In this document: piece after piece, positions 1 to 8,132 of the stretch | Layout of the letters: each line of letters begins with the position of its first letter | How positions within the stretch are numbered: position 1 is the stretch's first letter | Assembly (NCBI GenBank): GCA_016188675.1 | Contig: JACPHJ010000046.1 | Coordinates: 1-64,000, forward strand | Length of the DNA: 64,000 nucleotides | From: Planctomycetota bacterium | Lineage (GTDB): Bacteria; Planctomycetota; Brocadiia; Brocadiales; Brocadiaceae | Reading direction: 5' to 3' | Notes under the pieces: model-generated | What the model was told of the DNA's origin: nothing | Seen by the model: only the letters and a program-made list of their open reading frames with translations | The model's database searches: none | Translations under genes and position numbers: made by a program

Positions 1-358
1 TCCTGCTCCTTCTCTGAGGAACTACTCTATAATATTTATACCATTTGATCACTTCTCACACACCGTGCCGAACAGTATTGCCCCTAACCCCTCCCGAGAT
101 GGGAATTGCAACCCCCTGCATCCCCCTTTGTTAAGGGGGAATTAAAATCCCCTCCTGGGAGGGGATTTAGGGGTGGGTAAAATAAAATTTGATGTTTTGG
201 AATTTCAAACCGAGATTCTTCGGCTTTGCCTCAGAATGACAAAGTATAAAGGAATGATAAAAGGCAAAGGCTATATCCCGGTTTACACGGGAATGACAAA
301 CTAAGTAAAGTCGCTGAATGCACGCTTATCTTTCTCCGTGCCTTCTTTATCTATGCGG
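1..358. other. Gene-free left edge with palindromic repeats
   Basis: I see no convincing gene in these bases. They hold runs of C- and G-rich short repeats, including two perfect hairpins at 121-140 (8-bp arms) and 145-168 (11-bp arms). Simple AT-rich sequence follows, in which the phrase gaatgacaaa recurs (about 232 and 291). Low-complexity interspersed repeats of this kind are usually dispersed through a genome rather than gene-specific. The only reading frames here are short and antisense to the end of metF. Confidence 0.6.
145..168. repeat. Perfect palindrome, 11-bp arms
   Basis: Arms 145-155 and 158-168 are exact reverse complements around a 2-base loop. A second hairpin with 8-bp arms lies at 121-140. 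No T-tract follows on the minus strand, so I read this as an interspersed palindromic repeat rather than a clear terminator for metF, whose 3' end faces it. Confidence 0.6.
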
Positions 359-1309
359 TTATACTGCTGGTCTTGGGTGTAATCGGGCTTGCTGGACGAT
401 TTCGGGGACGGCCTCTTCCCATTCGACTGCCATGATATGCACACCTGCCACGCCTTTGATTTCTCTTACCTGTTCAATAACTTCCAAACAAATCTTAATG
501 CCTTCTTCCTTGCCCTTTTTGGCGGCGGAGGCGGCGGTCATGCGGGTCATGACGTCATCGGGTACGTCCATACCGGGTACGTTATGCTTCATGTGCTTTG
601 CCATGCCTGCTGACTTAAGCGGGGCAACGCCTGCAAGTATGAATGCCTTTTCATGGAGACCCATGTCGGTAACCATCTTCATCCATTCTTTAAATTTCGG
701 GACATTGTAAATAATCTGCGTCTGTATGAAATCAGCCCCGGCAGTGATTTTCTTGGCGAGTCGAATTGCGCGAAATTTAAAGGGATCGGCAAAGGGGTTT
801 TCGGCTGCTCCGATAAAGAATCTTGGTTCGCACGCCTTCAATTCCTGTCCGGACTGGAATTTCTTTTCGTCCCTGAGTATTTTCACCATTTGAATAAGAT
901 TTATCGAGTCCAGATCGAAGACGCCTTTCGCCATCGGATGATCACCAAATTTCTGATGATCTCCCGTAAGACATAGTAAATTTTTTGCTCCTAACGCTGC
1001 TGCACCCAGGAGGTCGCTCTGTATGGCAATGCGGTTCCTGTCGCGGCAGGTCATCTGGATAATCGGCTCTACTCCCGCATCAAGCACAATACGACCAGCG
1101 GCTATGCTGGACATGCGTACAACGGCAGTCTGGCAGTCGGTGATGTTGAAGGCATCTCCGTAACCTTTTAGTATGGAGGCCTTTTTTTCTATTACTGAAC
1201 GGTCAGCGCCACGCGGCGGGCCGAGTTCTGCCGTAACGGCAAAATGCCCGTTTCGCAACAGTTTTTCTAAGTTACTGCCTGATTTTATGTCAGATTTATT
1301 TTCTATCAT
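359..1309 (-). CDS. metF: Methylenetetrahydrofolate reductase (MetF)
   Basis: FAD-dependent reduction of 5,10-methylene-THF to 5-methyl-THF, cytoplasmic; in acetyl-CoA-pathway organisms it is the last methyl-branch step before the corrinoid protein. The 316 residues form one TIM-barrel domain of normal length for the short bacterial family. The N-terminal AVTAELGPP places the catalytic Glu at about residue 28. MTCRDRNR (86-93) and LCLTGD (112-117) match the conserved MetF strands. The start ATG overlaps the stop of the upstream metV as ATGA (1306-1309), so the two are translationally coupled. Coupling to metV, rather than isolation among methionine genes, points to the acetogen/anammox MetFV arrangement and not just methionine synthesis. 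Confidence in the family is high; the electron donor is inferred from the neighbours. Confidence 0.95.
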   Translation of the reverse strand: MIENKSDIKSGSNLEKLLRNGHFAVTAELGPPRGADRSVIEKKASILKGYGDAFNITDCQTAVVRMSSIAAGRIVLDAGVEPIIQMTCRDRNRIAIQSDLLGAAALGAKNLLCLTGDHQKFGDHPMAKGVFDLDSINLIQMVKILRDEKKFQSGQELKACEPRFFIGAAENPFADPFKFRAIRLAKKITAGADFIQTQIIYNVPKFKEWMKMVTDMGLHEKAFILAGVAPLKSAGMAKHMKHNVPGMDVPDDVMTRMTAASAAKKGKEEGIKICLEVIEQVREIKGVAGVHIMAVEWEEAVPEIVQQARLHPRPAV

Positions 1310-1989
1310 AATTTTTGTTTTTTCATAACCAGGTGTTCAAGGATCATCTTTCGCGGGTGGTTTTCCATTCCTGTTGTCCAGTCCTTGGGCGGTACAATGG
1401 TTTCCATCGTCGCTAAAAGCTGCTGGGTATCCAACTGGTCGTATATCTGATTCCACACGCAGGGGGTTTCCTGCGAAACCTCGCACTTCCCGTTTTGCGA
1501 GCCGCCGCACGGCCCGTTCATGAGACTCTTTGCACACCGGCTGACAGGGCACAATCCGCCGGTTGTCGACAGAATACAATTGCCACAGCCAGCGCATCGT
1601 TCCCAAAAGATTCCCTGTTCTGTCGGTCCTCCCATAAAGGTGGTATTTACGCCTGGGAAGATTCTTATCTTGGGGAATCTTTCCGCCATGTACTGCACGC
1701 CGACACCACAGGCGATGGAGAGAACGGCGTCGCAGTCCTTAATAACTTCTTTGATGTCATCAATAAATTCCCATTCACACTGCCGGAGCGTGGAATCTTC
1801 TATGACTTCGATCTCTCTGCCCTCTAATTTAGCAGAGAGCCGGAGTTGCGCGGCGAGTTCCGTAACCTGCTTTTCGCCGCCGGTATGGCATATCGTTACG
1901 CACGAACCGCATCCCAGTACGCATATCTTCTTGAATCCAGATAGCATCTGTTTGATTTCTGAAAATGGTTTAGATGCTGCTACAATCAT
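1306..1989 (-). CDS. metV: MetV-like iron-sulfur partner of methylene-THF reductase
   Basis: A 227-residue Cys-rich protein of the MTHFR C-terminal (MetV) family, thought to pass electrons to MetF or scaffold it. An N-terminal cluster CVLGCGSCVTIC (residues 23-34) and a second cluster running from CAGCGNC through GGLCPVSRCAKS and NGPCGG to ETPC (about 132-178) provide ample iron-sulfur or zinc ligands. The gene immediately precedes metF with a 4-base ATGA overlap, as in Moorella-type metVF pairs. The upstream gene in the same direction encodes a secreted repeat protein; the likely redox partner, a GltD/Fd/MvhD fusion, lies one gene further upstream. Confidence 0.9.
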   Translation of the reverse strand: MIVAASKPFSEIKQMLSGFKKICVLGCGSCVTICHTGGEKQVTELAAQLRLSAKLEGREIEVIEDSTLRQCEWEFIDDIKEVIKDCDAVLSIACGVGVQYMAERFPKIRIFPGVNTTFMGGPTEQGIFWERCAGCGNCILSTTGGLCPVSRCAKSLMNGPCGGSQNGKCEVSQETPCVWNQIYDQLDTQQLLATMETIVPPKDWTTGMENHPRKMILEHLVMKKQKL

Positions 1990-2046
1990 GAGAAAATTGC
2001 CTTTTTATTTTGAAAAATTAATATGATTTCAATATTTCCCTGCATT

Positions 2047-2075
2047 GTAGGGGCAGGTTTAAAACCTGCCCCTAC
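2047..2075. repeat. GTAG-CTAC perfect palindrome
   Basis: A 14-bp arm (2047-2060) is repeated in reverse complement at 2062-2075 around a single A. It begins GTAG and ends CTAC. It lies between metV and the upstream minus-strand gene. It could fold as a transcript hairpin, but its termini match those of the palindrome at 7973-8000 and suggest a REP-like dispersed element. Confidence 0.75.
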
Positions 2076-2110
2076 GGTAAGTGCAAGATGAATGTTGCTC
2101 TAAAAAAACA

Positions 2111-3478
2111 TTACTTCACCTTTACGGTAATTTTCTTCGTAATACCCTCTGCAGCAAAGGATACCTTTGCGTTGCCTTTTTTGATGCCTGTAAAGGCAAA
2201 CGCAACCGTGCCTTCGGCGTCCGTAGTCCCTTCTTCCGGAGAAACGGATATCTTCTTCGTGCTGCCCTTGTCTATTTTTGCCTTTACCGTCACCCCTTCT
2301 GCAAGACAACCGTCTTTGCCCTTTACCGTAATGGTAACTGTGCTGCTTTCGTTGCTTTTAATCGTCAATTTGCTTGTGGATGCCGTAATTGATGCCGGAT
2401 CGCAAGCGCCCGGGGCGGCATTTGCCGCATATTTGAGGTCGCCCTTCGTATTGTTAAAATAACTGATATGCACGCCGTTTGATGTGTCAAGCGCAATGGA
2501 TGTGTACAAACCAACATCGCCGCTGCCGTCAACCGATTCCGTTTCCCATGAGCCGGAGGCGTTGCTGGCATATTTAAGGTCGCCATTGGTTGCATCATAA
2601 TAGCTGATGTGCGCGCTGACCGATGTGTCGAGCGCTATGGAAGTATAATAACCAACGTCTCCATTGCTATCGACGGTTGTTGTTGTCCATGATCCAGAGG
2701 CATTGGTGGCGTACTTGAGGTCGCCGTAAGTTACATCATAATAGCTAATGTATACTTTACCTGATGTGTCTATTTTTATGGAGGTATTTCCGCCAACGTC
2801 TCCTTCGCTGTCTGCCGCAACCGTTACCCACGAGCCGGAGGCATTAGTGGCGTACTTGAGGTCACCATTGGTTACGTCGTAATAGCTGATGTGGACGTTG
2901 CCTGACGTATCGAGCGCCAGTGAAGTATTCCAGCCTACAACATCATTACTGTCAATGGTTGTGGTTATCCATGAGCCGGAGGCATTGGTAGCGTATTTGA
3001 GGTCGCCATTAGTTACGTCGTAATAGCTGATGTGCGCATTGCCCGACGTATCAAGCGCTAAGGAGGTATCGTATCCCACATCGCCGTCCTCGTCCACCGT
3101 TGCTGTTATCCATGAGCCGGAACTATTCGTTACATATTTGAGGTCGCCGTTAGTTACGTCATAATAGCTGATGTGTACATTGCCTGACGTATCAAGTGCT
3201 ATGGAAGTATGCTTACCCACATTGCCGGTGTGATCTATCGTTTCTGTTACCCACGAACCGGAATTATCTGTTGCGTACTTGAGGTCGCCCTGAGTTGTGT
3301 CATAGTAACTGATGTGTGCATTGCCGGAGGTATCAAGCGCCAGGGAGGTGTTCCATCCTACAAAGAGATTGCTGTCAACAGTTTCAACTGTCCATGAAGC
3401 GGCAAATGTGTCAGGGGCGAGTAAAGCAAGGCTGACAACGACAAAATACAGACCTGATAAAAACCTTTTAAGAATCAT
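2111..3478 (-). CDS. Secreted seven-repeat beta-propeller-like protein with Ig-like tail
   Basis: About 455 residues from an ATG at 3478, which is preceded by a GGAGGG ribosome-binding site; a longer reading from 3523 lacks this. A signal peptide is clear (positive start, hydrophobic core, cleavage near DTFAAS). Seven tandem 47-residue repeats follow (141 bp each in DNA, roughly 2440-3400), each of the form SW-x-TETVD-x-GDVG, then TSLALDTSGN, then HISYYD, then NGDLKYATN, ending SG. The seven copies suggest a closed seven-bladed propeller. The last 100 residues look like an invasin/Big_1-type Ig domain, with a single Cys near its start. The protein is presumably exported or on the cell surface; its ligand is unknown. 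It sits, oddly, inside a C1-metabolism gene run. Confidence 0.8.
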   Translation of the reverse strand: MILKRFLSGLYFVVVSLALLAPDTFAASWTVETVDSNLFVGWNTSLALDTSGNAHISYYDTTQGDLKYATDNSGSWVTETIDHTGNVGKHTSIALDTSGNVHISYYDVTNGDLKYVTNSSGSWITATVDEDGDVGYDTSLALDTSGNAHISYYDVTNGDLKYATNASGSWITTTIDSNDVVGWNTSLALDTSGNVHISYYDVTNGDLKYATNASGSWVTVAADSEGDVGGNTSIKIDTSGKVYISYYDVTYGDLKYATNASGSWTTTTVDSNGDVGYYTSIALDTSVSAHISYYDATNGDLKYASNASGSWETESVDGSGDVGLYTSIALDTSNGVHISYFNNTKGDLKYAANAAPGACDPASITASTSKLTIKSNESSTVTITVKGKDGCLAEGVTVKAKIDKGSTKKISVSPEEGTTDAEGTVAFAFTGIKKGNAKVSFAAEGITKKITVKVK

Positions 3479-3512
3479 AATTTCCCTCCACCCTTCATTT
3501 TGTTTATGAGGC

Positions 3513-5603
3513 TCACATCGCATATGCGACGGATAAATTTCTGAGTTCCTCTACCATCTTGAAAGCAATGTCGATAATTTCTTTGCCATTCTGCGAGGAA
3601 ACAAAATGGGTCTGAAACCTTCTGGTATCCATGCTCAGCCCGTTCAAAATCTGTGAAGTATATTTTGTCCTTTTTTCAACCCACTCCTTTTCCTTGCAGA
3701 AGTGGCATTCATTGTCATTGCACGCAGTTATCAGCACTCCGTGTGCGCCCAGCTCAAATGCCTTTAAATACAGCGATGGGTCTATCTTGCCCAGTCCCAG
3801 CACCCCTACTCGCCTGAAATGGAAAACAAGTAAACTATCTGACGTATTTTCCTTTTCTTCTTTATATGCGCTGTACTGGCAATAAAAATTGATGATGAGA
3901 GGTTTTACACCCTGGACAAATTTTTCCTTAAAAACAGCCTCAAGCGCATCTTTACCGCGGTCTTCTAAAGGAGTTTTAAAGCTGATAGCCTTTGCAGGGC
4001 ACTCCACAATGCATAGACCGCAAGATTGGCAGTCTCCGTTAATATAAGCCGTAGTATCTCCCTTTGTAATTTTAGGGACTTCAAAAGGACATACCCTGAC
4101 GCAGGTGAGACACCCAACACATAGATTATCATCTACAAATGCGCCGGCGCCGCAGTTCATACACCGCTGCGCCTCTTTTACGGCGGCATTTAAAGAGAAC
4201 CCTAGTTCTACTTCCTCAAAGTTATCCAGCCTTTTATCAGAAGGCATGGTGGGCATGTCGTGTTTTTGTTCCTTCTTAATAAGGGCGATTCTTGAGGTAG
4301 CAATATCAGACACCGCGGGTTTTTCGGCCCATTTCTCGTCTTTTAGTGCCGCATTTCTCAGGGTATTGTGGATGGCAATCGCAGCCTTTTTACCCTGTGC
4401 CATGCCCTCGGTCATGGTTCCACGCCCCAGCACGATATCGCCGCCTGCATAAATACCATGTGCCGAGGTGCTGAAGGTATTTGGATTGACGATGATAGTG
4501 CCGCCTCGCGTGATTTGAATACCTTCCTGTCCTTTTAAGAAGGAGAGATTTGATGCCTGTCCAATCGCAAGAATGATGGTGTCCGCCTCTATGACAGATT
4601 CCGAACCTTCATAGAAGGCCGGGTTAAAACGCTTTTGCTCATCAAAGACGTATTTTACTTTGAGCGTTTCTAATCCGGAAACCTTCCCATTCTTCCCGAT
4701 AATACGTTTTGGTCCAACAGAGTTGTATAGTATCGCTCCTTCATGGATTGTCTCTTCTATTTCGAAATCAGTTGTCGGCATTTCCTTCCGGGATTCGAGG
4801 CAGGCAACGGATACTTTATCGGGTTTCAGGCGCAGGGCCGTTCGCGCACAGTCCATAGCGACGGCGCCGCCGCCTATTACGAGCACATTCTTCCCGATTT
4901 TTGCCTTTCCTGCGGTGTTCACTTCATTTAAAAAAGACACACCTTTGAGTACGCCGTCGAGATTTACACCTTCGATGTTCAGGGTTCGGCTTTCGAGCAG
5001 TCCGACGCTGACAAAGATAACAGAGAAACCCTCCTTTTTTAAACTATCGAAGGTAACGTCTGTGCCGAGCGTTGTATTGTATTTGATTTCGACCCCTAAT
5101 TTTTTAATAAATTCGACGTCGTTATCAATGGCTGGCCTGGGTAGGCGATAAGTCGGTACACCCATGCGGAGCATGCCGCCCGGTGTGGGATTGGATTCGA
5201 AGATCGTACATGGATAGCCTAAAAGCGCCAAATCATTCGCTGCGGCAAGTCCCGCAGGGCCTGCGCCGATGATGGCGATTTTTTCAGGGTATTTTTCGGT
5301 GGTTTTCTTTTTCGTTTCTTCAGAGAAATTGTCGCCGAGGAAGCGTTTGAGCCAGGCAATTGCAATCGGGGCCTCGGTGCTATTGCGTCTGCATTTTGTT
5401 TCGCAAGGATGGGTGCAGATGCGGCCACAGGCCGAAGGCAAAGGATTTCTCTCCCGCACCAGCCGGAATGCCTCGTTGAAGCGTCCTCTGGCAATGAGTT
5501 GAACGTAATCGCGGGCATCCTGCCGTATCGGACAGGCCAGGATGCACGGGGCCTCTTCATTTATTTTTTTGTCAGATTTTGTACCTAAATTCGATCTAGA
5601 CAT
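3513..5603 (-). CDS. GltD-type FAD oxidoreductase fused to ferredoxin and MvhD/FlpD domains
   Basis: About 696 residues from the ATG at 5603; an in-frame TTG at 5627 is less likely. Domains in order: an N-terminal GltD-like iron-sulfur region (Cys 20, 24, 59, 63, 67, 71); an FAD site GAGPAG (113-118); an NAD(P)-binding GGGAVA (244-249); a flavin-closing GIYAGGD; two 4Fe-4S motifs CVGCLTCVRVCP (495-506) and CQSCGLCIVECP (525-536); and a C-terminal MvhD/FlpD-like domain (about 567-682) with Cys 575, 628, 633 and 636. It joins in one chain the parts that Hdr/Mvh complexes spread over several subunits. With metV and metF nearby it is a good candidate NAD(P)H- or ferredoxin-linked electron donor to MetFV. 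That role is inference. Confidence 0.8.
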   Translation of the reverse strand: MSRSNLGTKSDKKINEEAPCILACPIRQDARDYVQLIARGRFNEAFRLVRERNPLPSACGRICTHPCETKCRRNSTEAPIAIAWLKRFLGDNFSEETKKKTTEKYPEKIAIIGAGPAGLAAANDLALLGYPCTIFESNPTPGGMLRMGVPTYRLPRPAIDNDVEFIKKLGVEIKYNTTLGTDVTFDSLKKEGFSVIFVSVGLLESRTLNIEGVNLDGVLKGVSFLNEVNTAGKAKIGKNVLVIGGGAVAMDCARTALRLKPDKVSVACLESRKEMPTTDFEIEETIHEGAILYNSVGPKRIIGKNGKVSGLETLKVKYVFDEQKRFNPAFYEGSESVIEADTIILAIGQASNLSFLKGQEGIQITRGGTIIVNPNTFSTSAHGIYAGGDIVLGRGTMTEGMAQGKKAAIAIHNTLRNAALKDEKWAEKPAVSDIATSRIALIKKEQKHDMPTMPSDKRLDNFEEVELGFSLNAAVKEAQRCMNCGAGAFVDDNLCVGCLTCVRVCPFEVPKITKGDTTAYINGDCQSCGLCIVECPAKAISFKTPLEDRGKDALEAVFKEKFVQGVKPLIINFYCQYSAYKEEKENTSDSLLVFHFRRVGVLGLGKIDPSLYLKAFELGAHGVLITACNDNECHFCKEKEWVEKRTKYTSQILNGLSMDTRRFQTHFVSSQNGKEIIDIAFKMVEELRNLSVAYAM

Positions 5604-5657
5604 AGCCAGGTTTCTGCCATTTAACAAGTGTTTAGAAATGCCACGGCGAAAAAATTA

Positions 5658-6071
5658 TTATTCTCCCATGACTTTAATAACGAGCCGCTTGCTGCGCTGA
5701 CCGTCAAATTCGGCATAAAATACCTTTTGCCACTGGCCAAGGTCTAGCTTTCCATCAGTTACAGGTATGGTTACTTCATGTCCGATAAGAAGGTTTCTGA
5801 GATGTGCATCCCCATTTACCTCACCCGTCCTGTGATGATAGTAATCATGGCCTTCCGGAATCAATTTCAGGAGCCACTCTTCAATATCACGATGAAGCCC
5901 CGGTTCGGCGTCGTTGACAAAAATTCCGGACGTTATGTGCATAGCGGAGACCAGAATCATGCCTTCTTTAATACCGCTCTTCTGAAGCACCTTGTCTATG
6001 TCTCTCGTGATGTTTATAAACTCACGACGTTTTTTAGTATTAAAGGTCATGTATTCGGTCAGAAATTTCAT
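5658..6071 (-). CDS. YjbQ/UPF0047 family protein
   Basis: From the ATG at 6071 the product is 137 residues, the usual size of this small family; the upstream frame to 6107 adds a non-family extension. Conserved features are [13 protein letters not shown], then [10 protein letters not shown], and the [21 protein letters not shown] stretch with several His residues, ending [12 protein letters not shown]. YjbQ proteins have weak thiamine-phosphate synthase activity reported for some members, but their main role is unsettled. It stands alone between the redox fusion gene and nadB, on the same strand. Confidence 0.85.
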   Translation of the reverse strand: MKFLTEYMTFNTKKRREFINITRDIDKVLQKSGIKEGMILVSAMHITSGIFVNDAEPGLHRDIEEWLLKLIPEGHDYYHHRTGEVNGDAHLRNLLIGHEVTIPVTDGKLDLGQWQKVFYAEFDGQRSKRLVIKVMGE

Positions 6072-6251
6072 TTTTAAATAGCCCTTTTTATATAAGGATA
6101 ACGGCAAGACTGATATTATTCAAAAATTATTTTACATAGAAAAAGACTTAATTTAATGACTATAACAAAGGTTGTCAAGGGAAAATGTAAGAACCCTTCT
6201 GTTAATAGTGTAGAAATCAAAAGAAACAGAATTTGGGATATGATTGTAATA

Positions 6252-7868
6252 TCAGGACGTGGGTTTTTTAATTATGATGTGTTTTTTCCAGTGGGTATTG
6301 TCAGTCTTAGGATAATCGGTTCGGTGGTGGACGCCGCGGGATTCCTTACGTTTACGGGCAGAAACCACAATAAGTCTGGAAACGATCAGCATGTTCTGTA
6401 ATTCCCATCCGGTCTGATGGGAGAATTCTTTGTCCATAACGTAACTGCACCACATTTCAATCATTTCTTCAGCCTCAAGCAGATGTCTTTCGTCTCGTTC
6501 GATTCCTGCATCCCTCCACATAAGGCTCTTCAGGGAATTTCCAATATCGGTCAGGTCCAGCCAGCTTTTCTTTGATAAACCCGCAGATTCCTGGATGGTA
6601 TAGGGTAATAATTCACGCCTAGACCTCTGGATTGACTTGCAGGCATCTGTCCCGGCCATGTAACCCGTTACCAGCCCTTCGGGCAGCGAATTACTGCCAA
6701 GCCGGTTGGCGCCATGCATGCCCGTACAGGCTGCTTCGCCGCAGGCATAAAGTTGTTTGATGGTGGTTCGCGAAAACCGATCTACCTTTATTCCGCCAAT
6801 CATATAATGTGCGCTGGGCCGAACGGGAATCAGGTCTTTGGCAATATCGATACCGAAGGAGGCGCAGATTTCTTTGATTTTGGGGAAGCGGGCGTAAAGA
6901 CGTTTTTTCGGAATATGGCGGACGTCAATATACACATTGGTATGGTCGGTCTTTTGCATTTCTTGTAAAATACTTTGACTCACGACATCTCTGGGCGCGA
7001 GTTCCGCCTGCGGGTGATAGTTGGGCATGAATCGTTCCCCCAGTTTATTTCTTAATATTCCTCCTTCACCCCGGACGGTTTCTGTAATAAGGAATCGCAC
7101 GGCGCCCGCAATATAGAGTGTTGTGGGATGAAACTGTACGAATTCCATATCCTGTAGGGCGGCGCTGGCACGGTAAGCCATTGCAAGTCCATCCCCTGTG
7201 GCCACCTCCGGGTTGGTCGTTTCACGGTATACCTGTCCGCATCCCCCTGTCGCCAGAATCGTTCGTTTTGCCCAGATTAATACGATTCCTTTTTTTGCGT
7301 GCCAGACAACTGCGCCATGGCAAGCGCCATCTTTGATGATGAGATCGATGGCGAAGGTATGTTCAACGACCTTGATGTTTTTGCTTTCTTTTACGACACG
7401 GACAAGGGTATGTTCAACTTCCTTACCGGTAGAATCGCCCTGTGCACGGATAATACGAGGGAAGCTGTGGCCGCCTTCCTGAGTAAAGATTAAATGGTTG
7501 TTTTGCCTGTCAAATGCAGCGCCCCAGTCGATCATTTCACGCACTCGTTTGGGGCCTTCATCAACGATTGTTTTTACTGCAGCTTTGTCACATAGTTCCT
7601 GCCCGGCGTTCAGGGTGTCCTTTATGTGTTTTATCAAGGCATCCTTTTCAGATAATACCACAGCGATACCGCCCTGTGCATAAGCCGTATTATTTTCATC
7701 GATCTTGTCTTTAGTGACAATTAACACTGAACCATGCTTTGCGGCCTGTATGGCGGCACTGAGACCTGCTACCCCGCTCCCAATCACCAGTACGTCGGTA
7801 AAGACATGGGAAGAGGTATGACTGTCAAATGAAATGAGATATTTTTTGGGCTCCGTATGTTTTTTCAC
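6252..7868 (-). CDS. nadB: L-aspartate oxidase (NadB)
   Basis: Oxidises L-aspartate to iminoaspartate, the first step of de novo NAD synthesis; in anaerobes fumarate or another acceptor replaces oxygen. The 538 residues carry an N-terminal FAD fold (VIGSGVAGLSAAIQAAKHG, near 27-45), the IAVVLSEKD loop after YAQGG, the active-site segment TETVRGEGGILRN, and the SAHYMIGGIKVD region, then the helical C-terminal domain. The absence of succinate dehydrogenase iron-sulfur or membrane subunits next door, and the length, favour NadB over a fumarate reductase subunit. The divergent gap to the next gene (7869-8132) should hold its promoter. Confidence 0.92.
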   Translation of the reverse strand: MKKHTEPKKYLISFDSHTSSHVFTDVLVIGSGVAGLSAAIQAAKHGSVLIVTKDKIDENNTAYAQGGIAVVLSEKDALIKHIKDTLNAGQELCDKAAVKTIVDEGPKRVREMIDWGAAFDRQNNHLIFTQEGGHSFPRIIRAQGDSTGKEVEHTLVRVVKESKNIKVVEHTFAIDLIIKDGACHGAVVWHAKKGIVLIWAKRTILATGGCGQVYRETTNPEVATGDGLAMAYRASAALQDMEFVQFHPTTLYIAGAVRFLITETVRGEGGILRNKLGERFMPNYHPQAELAPRDVVSQSILQEMQKTDHTNVYIDVRHIPKKRLYARFPKIKEICASFGIDIAKDLIPVRPSAHYMIGGIKVDRFSRTTIKQLYACGEAACTGMHGANRLGSNSLPEGLVTGYMAGTDACKSIQRSRRELLPYTIQESAGLSKKSWLDLTDIGNSLKSLMWRDAGIERDERHLLEAEEMIEMWCSYVMDKEFSHQTGWELQNMLIVSRLIVVSARKRKESRGVHHRTDYPKTDNTHWKKHIIIKKPTS

Positions 7869-7972
7869 GGTACGAATTTTAACACTGAATTAATTTCTGT
7901 ACAAGCTTTAATAAATTGTTTTTCAAAGGAAACTGATGTATCTTACATGTACAGGAATTTCAAACCGACCAG

Positions 7973-8000
7973 GTAGTGGCAATTCATGAATTGCCACTAC
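7973..8000. repeat. GTAG-CTAC perfect palindrome (28 bp)
   Basis: Two 14-bp arms meet with no loop, again beginning GTAG and ending CTAC. It lies in the 264-base divergent gap between nadB and the next plus-strand gene (7869-8132). I see no other clear feature there beyond the AAAAAGGAGG ribosome-binding site at 8116-8125. The sequence differs from the 2047-2075 palindrome except for its ends and length. Confidence 0.75.
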
Positions 8001-8132
8001 ATTGTTAAAAGTACCCGAAGACCTAATTAAGCAATGGTAATGAATGCATTTTCTGTTTATTAATCAGGGCGTATGGCATATTAATAAATCGGCGTAAATT
8101 TCCATCGTTGCAATTAAAAAGGAGGTTTGTCA

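Noticed and set aside
1495-2026. Long plus-strand frames opposite metV
   Set aside because: They are antisense to a conserved Cys-rich gene and have no homology-like motifs or translation signals.
2440-3400. Regular 141-bp direct repeats resembling an array
   Set aside because: They are in-frame coding repeats with a 47-residue period and no spacers of unrelated sequence, so not CRISPR.
6252-7868. Succinate dehydrogenase/fumarate reductase flavoprotein
   Set aside because: The length, the RGEGGILRN segment and the lack of iron-sulfur and membrane subunits next to it favour NadB.
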